Shown: positions 24,589 through 33,200 of the stretch, one piece after another
Position numbering within the stretch: position 1 is the stretch's first letter
Layout of the letters: every line of letters starts with the position of its first letter
DNA from: Laccaria trichodermophora
Taxonomy: Eukaryota > Basidiomycota > Agaricomycetes > Agaricales > Hydnangiaceae
Assembly: GCA_018417955.1 (NCBI GenBank)
Contig: JACTVC010000049.1
Location: forward strand, 62,001 to 126,000
Direction of reading: 5' to 3'
Length of the DNA stretch: 64,000 nucleotides
The notes under the pieces: generated by a model
Databases searched by the model: none
Told to the model about the DNA's origin: nothing
What the model saw: the letters and a program-made list of their open reading frames with translations, nothing else
Translations under genes and position numbers: made by a program

Positions 24589-24880
24589 ATAATTGTAACC
24601 TGTATGTAGAAACATGGGTAATTATAAGGTTTGAGCAGCAATATATGTCTATTATTGGTAAATGAATTATCTGCTTATTTTTCAAAATACTGTAAGCAAG
24701 CTAATCACTGATTTTGTGTGTTTACACACTTTCCCCAGAAGACTATTGGCTCATGTCAGTGTCTGTCTGGAAGTATAATCAATGTTGAGACAGATGATAC
24801 AGATGAAGACAATTCACCTGTATACAATTTAATTTTTAGCAATTTTACTTATAAAAGGCAACTTCCAAAGTCTGTGATAC
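24589..24880. other. 3' flank of the NLR gene
   Basis: AT-rich sequence follows the TAG stop. No gene is seen. A short open frame at 24718-24921 has no recognisable content. Confidence 0.4.
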
Positions 24881-24885
24881 AACAA

Positions 24886-25165
24886 TATTCCTGGAAGTAC
24901 ATCAGCACTAACAGCTGCTGAAGTCTTTGGATTAATTGCACATACTCACTGGCAAGTGACACAGTATTCCTGAAAGTATTTCTGCACTACCAGCTGCTGA
25001 AATATTTGGTTTTAATATTCATTGAGTGCACATAGTCTATGGGATGCAACACAATAGTCCCAGAGGTATTTCGGCACTACCAGCTGCCGAAAACTTCAGT
25101 TTCACATGTATTAACTGCAACACAACATTCCTGAAGGTATTTTGGCACCACCAGCCATTCAGTTT
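24886..25165 (+). repeat. four degenerate tandem repeats
   Basis: The block ATTCCTGAAAGTATTT-x-GCACTACCAGCTGCTGAA recurs at about 24886, 24966, 25053 and 25127, spaced 74-87 bp, with substitutions and a shortened last unit. It is non-coding and may be the remains of an older element downstream of the NLR gene. Confidence 0.55.
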
Positions 25166-25935
25166 CAATACTTATTGAGTGCACATAGTTGTTGGCATCT
25201 GGGTTTTCATCATTCCCTCCTGGAGGCAAACTTCCTTGCAGATTTGGTTGATGTCAAGCAACATTTTCATTCAACAAAGCAAGGTTGGTTCTGTCTCCTT
25301 GCTCATCTGAGGGTTCATTATTTCTTCCAACTGCATTCTATCCAGAAGAGTCAGTGTGTCCTTCATCACTTCATCCAGCTGCATCTGATCTCAAAGTGCT
25401 GGATGATCCATTCCCTGGGATGGGTACCACAAAAAGTCTTGCATGCCCTCACTCATAAGTCAAAATGATGAACAATGAATATATAGTATTGAATTGATGA
25501 GAAATGTGTATGCTAGAACTAGATAACAAGGTAAGATATCAAGATGAGTAGTGCTTGGAAGTCCAGTCCCAAGACTGCAAAAAGACCACAACTGGACCAG
25601 ACCAAGACTGCAAAAGACTGGACCTGCAGTCTTGGTCTTTCAGATTTGAGATCACAAGACTGCAAAAAAACCGGTTTACATGGACTGTTCTTGTTGGTTA
25701 AGACCGGTCTTTTGTACCTACATAAAAACCCTTCAAAACGCACCTAAGATCATATTTTTAGGATAAAAACTGACAAAGATACATAAAAAACTGTAAAATA
25801 TTTCGTGAAAATAGCAGATGTACCTTAGTATTTTTGTATATACATCAATTCTCAACATAATTTAATGTTCTTGCACTCGTTTATAAGCTACGAAGAATGT
25901 TGATAAAATTACCGACTCACAATTGCAAAATTTAT

Positions 25936-25940
25936 GGCAT
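25936..25940. repeat. target site duplication, left copy
   Basis: GGCAT lies directly before the 5' LTR and matches 39040-39044 directly after the 3' LTR, as expected for Ty3-type integration. Confidence 0.9.
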
Positions 25941-26311
25941 TGTAACGGCGGACAGACGTCCTAGTACGATTACATGATATGGGACCATCGTTTACCTTTG
26001 TTTATCTCTTGTTGTATATAGTTGAGCTACGTTTTCTTTGAATTACTTACTTGATAACCACACTATATACGCATGTGGATTGGGTCACGGATACGTCTTA
26101 CGGCTGGGCAGCCTAATGCCTCCCCTCCGGGATACCAGAGCCCGACGTCGGGTGACAACGTCCCCTTTCCTGGGTCACTGGAAACTCCTCGCGTGAAGTC
26201 GTGCCACGCCTTCACGCCCCGTTCCCTCTCTCGCGTACCTCTCATATTCTCCGCTGCCATCAAGCGCGCGCGACAACATCGAGAAGCCACGGACGATAAC
26301 CCGGTTTCACA
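25941..26311 (+). repeat. 5' LTR, 371 bp
   Basis: It starts TG and ends CA. TATATA at 26015-26020 is a candidate TATA box for the element's own transcription. It is identical to the 3' LTR at 38669-39039. Confidence 0.92.
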
Positions 26312-26312
26312 A

Positions 26313-26330
26313 TGGTGGGGGCACCGCGGA
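26313..26330 (+). other. probable primer-binding site
   Basis: TGGTGGGGGCACC begins two bases after the LTR end. The opening TGG is what the CCA end of a tRNA would pair with. I cannot name the tRNA. Relatives of the Tf1/sushi type prime themselves from the folded RNA end instead, but I found no clear complement within the LTR. Confidence 0.6.
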
Positions 26331-26351
26331 CTTCATCAAGATGAAGTCCGC
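26326..26351. repeat. perfect 12-bp palindrome beside the primer-binding site
   Basis: GCGGACTTCATC (26326-26337), AA, then its exact reverse complement GATGAAGTCCGC (26340-26351). An outer GGCAC/GTGCC pair (26320-26324 and 26354-26358) could extend the stem past small bulges. The RNA would form a strong hairpin overlapping the primer-binding site. Confidence 0.8.
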
Positions 26352-26381
26352 AAGTGCCTAGGCGCGGAGAAACCTCAAATG

Positions 26382-26425
26382 GTAAGCCCTTCTGACAGGA
26401 TCTGTCAACTAACTATTATATCCAG
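26382..26425 (+). promoter_or_regulatory. possible intron, or splice donor for downstream ORF expression
   Basis: An ATG at 26379 is followed at once by GTAAGC, a strong donor. CTAACT and TATCCAG at 26418-26425 look like a branch site and acceptor 44 nt further on. Splicing there would lead to a stop at 26468, so it would not make Gag. The donor might instead join to an acceptor before the third ORF. This is a sequence-motif guess only. Confidence 0.3.
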
Positions 26426-26600
26426 CCTACCTACAACAACAAACACCTTAGACCCCTCGACGGACGATGAGGTCTTATCAGGAGCTACTCGGCCCTCGAT
26501 AGCGCGATCACTCGCTGCTCACGGAAGCCCTCTGCCTGAGGACCCGTTATGTTCAACTCCAACACTCATCACCCCCGTCACTGTGGAAGATGAAGAAGTC

Positions 26601-26693
26601 CATCATGAATCCTCTCGGCTCTCGATAGCTCCATCATGAATCCTCTCGGCTCTCGATAGCTCCATCATGAATCCTCTCGGCTCTCGATAGCTC
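26601..26693 (+). repeat. three exact 31-bp tandem repeats in the gag leader
   Basis: Units at 26601-26631, 26632-26662 and 26663-26693 are identical (CATCATGAATCC..GATAGCTC). Because 31 is not a multiple of three, each copy shifts the reading frame. An open frame running from 26073, including ATG 26379, stops in the second unit (TGA 26637-26639), and the gag frame opens at 26660. With a single unit the two frames would be continuous. Confidence 0.9.
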
Positions 26694-26887
26694 CATCGCC
26701 CACCACCTTCGAGGCTTCCTCGCTTAAACCTGTGTCAGCGCGAACTCTCGCTGCTCTCGAAGGCTACAAATTGACAAGGAAGCCTAAGTCTCTCCCATTC
26801 GAATTGAGTTATGCCCGCTGCCGTTGCGCGAGCCCTCTCCCTATTCGGGACCCTGATAGTGTCGGTTCCCTGACCCCCTCAGCCCTA

Positions 26888-29800
26888 ATGATGGTAACTC
26901 CAGGGCTACCTGTACCCTGTCTACGCCCGGACCATCAATCACCTCCTCATAAGCCAGGAGGCTGCCAGCGAATCGACCACTCACTCTACTCTATGAGCTT
27001 ATCGATCCCCTCCGCTGGAGAGGACCTCGCCAAAACCAAACCCCGTAACACCAACAACTCGGCTAGTCGAGACCTCGTCACCCCCTTGACCACTAGGAAG
27101 AAGGGAAAGGGCGTATCTATGACGGAGGAACCAGACGCCGATGCGATATCCCCTACGCATCGCAGTCCAATGCCCTCCTCGGGACCAGTTCTCACTGGAC
27201 CCCACACCCCGGACAACTCAACAAAAGAAGGACCCTCCGCGAACCCCGCTGCTTCATCAAGCGCGAGTCGATTACCGACGATCAACAAGTCTGCCTCTAT
27301 TCCTCCCGCTGCTCCCAAGAGCGCGATCAATACTCAGCAGAATGTCCAAAACAAAGGGATACGTAGACCTTCGAACACTGGCGCGAGTCGATCCGCTGCC
27401 TCGGTACAGGAGGGCCCCGCTCAGCACGATCCCGTCTTCGTCAAGGATCTATTGAATCTACGAGATGCCATGCAACGCTCCATCAAGGACAGCGGAGCTC
27501 AGTCCTCCACATCCAGTCAGACGGAAGAAGGGGAGACTGAGACCACGCCTACGGATCGTGGAAATGCGTCCGAGTTCAATACAGTCTTCTGGGACATCGA
27601 ACCATACAAGGACTTACCAATCTGGGTGGAACCCGTCACGCTCTCCGCTGCTCGTATGTTCGGAGCTTTCGACTCCGCCAAAGACGAGGATGTCCTTGTC
27701 CCTTTGGGGGCTATTGATGGAGTTCTGCCAGGACGAACGGGGTACGAATGTGAGCAACTGAGGTGTGCCATCGAGCTGGTATACAAAACGCCCAGAGATT
27801 GTCGATGGGACGACCTAGGGGCGGCTGTACGAAAATTCGCCGGTTACGAGATCGGTAAGAAGGATCTCGTAAGATACACGGGAACCGAAATCGTCTACGG
27901 AGTAGAACGCTCCCTGCTGCTGGAAGCTTCGCAAGTCGTAGTGACCGTGGATCAGGTACTGCAAGTCCTAGCCGACTTCTTTCATAAACGAGAACGTGAT
28001 CGATTCACACTCGACTATGGTTTTCTTTTCCTACGATTGCTCGCTTCCTACACGAGCCGGACTGAAATACTGGCCACCTATCGCGTCCTGCAACATCGGA
28101 CGACCGTAGCGGCCAAGCATCTTGCGCAAGAACTCAACGCTCTTACACGGTTATATGGATCTGAGGATCAAATGTCAGTCAGTTCTTATGAGTCTACTAG
28201 AGGGTCACTGCGATCTATTTTCGGTAATGGGTCTGCCAGGAGTAAAGTCGGACAGTTACTAGCAAGACCTGAATACTACGAAAAGTTACCAAAGGACCTG
28301 ACTGAGATTGCTGCATATCTGCGCAATCGAGCCTACAAGGACGGTCCCCTCCCCAGGGGATTTACTATACATCGCCCTCATGGATTTCAAGGACCTTCTA
28401 GGCTGGGAACTACCACTTCCGAGAACTCCTCCGTGACCCCGACTACCAGTCAAGCCGCTGCGCGTAATCCCGCTGCAACTGAAGGCCTGAATGTTCGGTT
28501 CGCTTCAGATACACCAGTCCCTGGATCCATTTCGGTTCTGTTGTCTAAAAAGCACCCGGTATCTAGATTGCCAGGCATTGGAACGATAGGGGTTTCTGCT
28601 GTAGGCACCTCATCGGTCAAGACAGGAACTTCGAATAACGGCCCCACGATGGTAGCCTCGAGTAGTAATCGTAATCCAGTTCGAGCACCTGCTGCGTTCA
28701 GTTCGCGCATACCCAGTCCTAAGTCGTGGACCAGTTATACATTTCGGTCTCGAAATACTCAGCCTGAAACTAGATTGGGTCAGCCTTCTAACGGGAATGA
28801 AGAGCCCAACCCCAGAAGTAATCCCTTGCCTAATCGACAAGATCCTCCGTCCGGAGGATCCTCTTCCTCTGGTAATAGTGGAAACGCTGGAGGGGGCGGC
28901 AACCCCAACGGACCCAGCGGACCGAATCCACCGGCTTCTTGGTATGCTCCTCCGCGAGACAACGGCGGAGGTGGAGGTAACGGAGGTGGCGGTGGAGGAG
29001 GAGGTGGAGGAGGCGGCGGAGGTGGGAACAACGGTGACCCTGGCTCGCTAGACCCCAATATTCCTCCTTGGTGGCGAATCCCCGAAGAATGGCAGCTGAA
29101 CTGCAAGCTTAATAGCGCGGTGTTGCCGGAATGGGACGGAGCAGGTGAAACTGCAATCAACTACCTGAGCCACATGGGATTCCTCGCTGCATTAGGTACC
29201 AAGATGAAGGAAGGGATCGCCCAGCTTGCTCCTTTCAAATGGACTTCCTATGCCTTAAGTTGGTGGGAGACCCTGCCGGCCCCGGACCGCGTCTACTTCT
29301 CCATCAATTGGGACAACATGATGATTGGGATCCAAGCTCAGTTCTTGGATGAAGAATGGGTGCGAGAACGAACCTTCGAGTTCGACGAAATGACCTTCAG
29401 GAATAAAGGTCATGAACAGGAAAGCCCGCTGGAATATATTCAGCGTCGCATCAGATATCACCACTTCCTACATCCCGATGAAGTTGATGGGCCCACCGCT
29501 GTCGCTCGAGTACTTCGTCGGCAACCAGTGGAGTGGTCGCATTACCTCAGTGAAACTACCTGTCCTACGATACTGTCCGTTCAATCGGTAGCTAAACGGA
29601 TGAGGAATGGTCTCGTAACCTCCTGGCAGCAGGCCGAACGCACTAAGCGGCCTGCGCCTTATTATAGGAATCGTCGTTCGCGCGAAGTACACGCAGCGGA
29701 AACGGAACCTAACAACCCAGGGATACAATTAGAGTCCTATTCAACCGACGAAGAAGGAGAATTAGAACGAGACGTCAATTTCACTTCTAACAGCAATCGT

Positions 29801-30115
29801 AGACCTCCGCCGCGTGCTGGGGGGCGTAAGCCAGCGCCCGCGAAGCAAGAATTCCCTCATGGTAAAACCGTAAATGGAGTAACTTTTGAAAGGGATGATA
29901 CTAGGGTCAGCCCTCAAGAGCCCAACGGAGACTGCTACATTTGCACGAGTCCTAAACATTTCCATCGGGATTGCCCTCACTATGGTAAATGGAACGCCCT
30001 TCGCAATGCTCACAAAATCCATGTCGTATGGGACGAGGAGGAAGAAGCAGATAGAGAGTATTTAGTTATGTTGGTTGAATCTAACACCGCTCTTTCTGCT
30101 TATGAGAGTGAATGA
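26888..30115 (+). CDS. gag: Gag polyprotein of the Ty3 element
   Basis: The first ATG in the frame is 26888; the frame itself is open from 26660, so the real start may lie upstream. About 1075 codons, two to three times the usual Ty3 Gag length. Order: Ser/Pro-rich low complexity, an unrecognised folded-looking region (about 27570-28180, FWDIEPYKDLPIWVEPVTL onwards), another disordered stretch, a Gly-rich run of about 15 Gly (28971-29031), a retrotransposon capsid-like region starting PPWWRIPEEW (29065-29610), and one CCHC zinc knuckle (C-x2-C-x4-H-x4-C, 29933-29974). The capsid packages element RNA and the knuckle binds it. The frame ends in TGA (30113-30115), with pol continuing in the same frame. 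Confidence 0.88.
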   Translation: MMVTPGLPVPCLRPDHQSPPHKPGGCQRIDHSLYSMSLSIPSAGEDLAKTKPRNTNNSASRDLVTPLTTRKKGKGVSMTEEPDADAISPTHRSPMPSSGPVLTGPHTPDNSTKEGPSANPAASSSASRLPTINKSASIPPAAPKSAINTQQNVQNKGIRRPSNTGASRSAASVQEGPAQHDPVFVKDLLNLRDAMQRSIKDSGAQSSTSSQTEEGETETTPTDRGNASEFNTVFWDIEPYKDLPIWVEPVTLSAARMFGAFDSAKDEDVLVPLGAIDGVLPGRTGYECEQLRCAIELVYKTPRDCRWDDLGAAVRKFAGYEIGKKDLVRYTGTEIVYGVERSLLLEASQVVVTVDQVLQVLADFFHKRERDRFTLDYGFLFLRLLASYTSRTEILATYRVLQHRTTVAAKHLAQELNALTRLYGSEDQMSVSSYESTRGSLRSIFGNGSARSKVGQLLARPEYYEKLPKDLTEIAAYLRNRAYKDGPLPRGFTIHRPHGFQGPSRLGTTTSENSSVTPTTSQAAARNPAATEGLNVRFASDTPVPGSISVLLSKKHPVSRLPGIGTIGVSAVGTSSVKTGTSNNGPTMVASSSNRNPVRAPAAFSSRIPSPKSWTSYTFRSRNTQPETRLGQPSNGNEEPNPRSNPLPNRQDPPSGGSSSSGNSGNAGGGGNPNGPSGPNPPASWYAPPRDNGGGGGNGGGGGGGGGGGGGGGNNGDPGSLDPNIPPWWRIPEEWQLNCKLNSAVLPEWDGAGETAINYLSHMGFLAALGTKMKEGIAQLAPFKWTSYALSWWETLPAPDRVYFSINWDNMMIGIQAQFLDEEWVRERTFEFDEMTFRNKGHEQESPLEYIQRRIRYHHFLHPDEVDGPTAVARVLRRQPVEWSHYLSETTCPTILSVQSVAKRMRNGLVTSWQQAERTKRPAPYYRNRRSREVHAAETEPNNPGIQLESYSTDEEGELERDVNFTSNSNRRPPPRAGGRKPAPAKQEFPHGKTVNGVTFERDDTRVSPQEPNGDCYICTSPKHFHRDCPHYGKWNALRNAHKIHVVWDEEEEADREYLVMLVESNTALSAYESE
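30113..30115 (+). promoter_or_regulatory. single in-frame UGA between gag and pol (candidate readthrough stop)
   Basis: Gag and pol are both in the frame of positions equal to 2 modulo 3. From 30116 to the pol ATG at 30242 there are 42 sense codons and no further stop, so only this UGA (followed by CTT) separates the two frames. Many retroelements make Gag-Pol by stop-codon suppression or frameshifting, so readthrough here is plausible. Reinitiation at ATG 30242 is the alternative. Confidence 0.65.
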
Positions 30116-30241
30116 CTTCTTAAAACTTACGCAACTGAAATCCACTCGTCGAAAGGTGGTTGTAGAAACTCTTTCGCAGCAGAAAAGCGCGTAGAATCCG
30201 CTGCAGATCTGCGCGATAAGGAAATAGAACCCGAGCAACGA

Positions 30242-33200
30242 ATGGACGCGAAACTTCATAAGGTCTACCCGGCCCATCGAAATGCGCATAAGACTAAGGG
30301 TTACAACAAAGGGAAGAACAAGGAGGAACTAAGCTCTCCACAGAAGGACGAGCGAGCGCTCGGCAAGGGAAAAAGGATTAGTCGCATCTATGAACCGGGG
30401 CGTATCTTCCCTGCAGTTAAGGGTCGTTCATTGCCCGAGGGCATGGGGTCTCTTGGAACAAGAGCGTTGCACATACCCGCAAAAGTAGGTAACCTCGAGG
30501 TGGAGTCTATCCGCGCTCGATTGGACTCAGGAGCGGACATTACACTCATCTCTGAGGAATACTGGAAATCGATGTCAGACGCTCCTCGTCTACGCGAAGG
30601 GTTGAGAATGAAACTGTATCAGCTCACGGGAGGAGCTAAAGTACTCGGATACATTAAGACTGACTTATTCGTCCTCGCACGAGATGAGTCGATCGTCAGC
30701 TTCGAGCTCGAAGCCTACGTTGTTCGAAACATGAACGTGCCTATTCTCTTGGGAGAAGATTTTCAGACTACCTACGAACTCGGGTTAACCAGGTATGCCT
30801 CCGGTCATTGCGAGGTAGCCGTCGGTCGATCAGGGCGCGTGTTACTCGCCGCCTCTACTGAAAATATCGATTTGGGATTCGAAATCAGAGCCGCACATAC
30901 CACACAGTCGTTCGTGCGAAGAAAAGCAGTTGCTCGCGCCAAACCCAAAATCAGCGCGATCAAGCTCATGGAAGTTGTGGCCTTGGACGACACCTTGATT
31001 CATCCGAATAGCGTGTGTAACGTAGCTGTGCACGCAATGTTCGACGGCCGAGAAGATTGGATCGTGGAAAAGGTCATCATTGGGACGGAAGATCAAAACG
31101 TAATGGCTGCTCCTACTACGTGGATTAGCGCCTCCTGTCCCTTTATTCCAATCGCCAACCTGAGTGCCCATCCCCGTTACGTTAGAGCAGGAGAGGTAGT
31201 GGGGTATCTGCATGACCCTGAAAATATGATAGATAAGCCTAGAGATGAGGAACATTTAAACAGAATGGCTGCTTCCGCCGAAGCGCTGCGGAAAACTATA
31301 GTAGGCACCCTCAAAGCTCAAGACTTAGCTTCAGCTGCGAATCCTATGGCCGATTCCCCTGGGCACGACGATCGTTTCGAGGAGAACGAATCATGGGGAC
31401 CAAAAACTACGGCTGTACCGGAGGACCCCGTAAGCGGAGATGTGGATCAACTGGTTAATCTAGGACCAGACATTCCAGAGGAATACCGGGAACGTTTAAC
31501 CGATGTCTTGCGCAGAAATGCTGCAGCTTTCGGCGTCAACGGGCGACTAGGGCATATGGAAGCGCAAGTACAGATCCCGCTGCTACCTAATACTCAACCG
31601 ATTTCGGAGCCAATGTATGGAGCCTCACCGGCAAAAAGGGAAGTAATCGACCAACAGATGAAAACCTGGTTCGAGGCCGAAGTTATAGAACCTTCCGTCA
31701 GCCCGTGGGGCTTCCCAGCCCTTGTGGTCTATAGGAACGGCAAGCCTCGACTCGTAATCGACTACAGGAAGTTAAATGCGAAGACCATTCCGGATGAATT
31801 CCCCATTCCTCGACAGTCCGAAATTATCCAGGCGTTATCAGGATCCCAAGTGTTATCATCATTCGACGCATTAGCAGGATTTACTCAACTCGAAATGGCC
31901 GACGAGGCCAAGGAGAAAACTGCCTTCCGATGCCACCTGGGTCTGTGGCAATTTAAAAGAATGCCATTCGGGCTCAGGAACGGGCCATCTATTTTCCAGA
32001 GAGTGATGCAAGGGATACTAGCCCCGTTTCTTTGGCTATTTGCCCTAGTTTACATCGACGATATCGTTGTGTATTCCAAGAATTGGACGGAGCATCTCGA
32101 GCATTTGGACCGAGTTCTAGGAGCCATCGCCGCTGCTGGGATAACTCTATCCCCAGCCAAGTGCTACGTCGGCTATTCATCTATACTACTGCTAGGACAA
32201 AAGGTATCAAGACTGGGCCTCTCCACTCACAAGGAAAAAGTTCAAGCCATCATGGATCTTGCGCGGCCTACCTCCGTCGGCGACCTGCAGAAATTCTTGG
32301 GAATGGTCGTTTATTTTTCCTCGTACATACCCTTCTATTCCATGATCGCTGCGCCCCTGTTTGATCTTCTGAAGAAGGGTGCCAAATGGCAGTGGCGCGC
32401 GGAACAGGAAGTGGCTTATAACCAAGCCAAGGACGCACTTGCTAATGCCCCCGTGTTAGGACACCCTATCACAGGACAAGCCTATAGACTGTATACCGAC
32501 GCGTCGGACATCGCGCTGGGTGCCAGTTTACAACAAGTACAGATGATTCAAGTCAAGGACCTTAAAGGCACCCCTTGCTATGCGAGGCTGGAAACCGCGT
32601 GGAACGCCAATAAAGACGTACCTAATCTCGTCGCTAAGCTTCAGGACCAGCATGAAGTCGAGCAACGGGATGAGTGGGGGGCGACTTTGGACGAGACAGT
32701 CATTCATGTCGAGCGCGTAATTGCTTATTGGAGTAGGACTTTCAAATCGGCCGAACGGAACTACAGTGCTACCGAAAGGGAAGCTCTAGCAGCAAAGGAA
32801 GCGCTAGTTAAGTTCCAACCATTCATTGAAGGAGAAAGCATCACGTTGATTACGGACCACGCTGCCCTAGTGTGGGCGCGGGTCTACGAAAATGCCAACA
32901 GGCGACTAGCGGCCTGGGGGGCGGTATTTGCTGCATACCCTGGCCTCAAAATCGTCCATAGAGCTGGCAGGATTCACTCCAATGTTGATCCTTTATCACG
33001 TCTTATTCGGATTCCCCCGCACGACTCTCCGCTGAACGACGATAACGTCCCTATCGAACAAGACGACTTGAAACGTGGGATAGCTCAGAAAGTGGAAGAC
33101 AGGATTTTCAGAGCAGCTGCGCCTAGAGCGGCCTTTTGCGTCATGTGGTGGGAAGACATTGTGGACAAAATGGCAGCCTCGGTACGAACTAGGCGCCAAC

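Noticed and set aside
26601..26693. Short direct repeats as a CRISPR array
   Set aside because: Three head-to-tail units with no spacers, in a eukaryotic retrotransposon leader.
26732..26887. Gag starting at GTG 26732
   Set aside because: GTG is not a usual fungal start. The first ATG in frame is 26888, and the frame is open further upstream to 26660.
28971..29031. Poly-Gly run read on the minus strand as a poly-Pro protein
   Set aside because: The minus frame is short and unsupported. The plus frame is part of the continuous Gag ORF.
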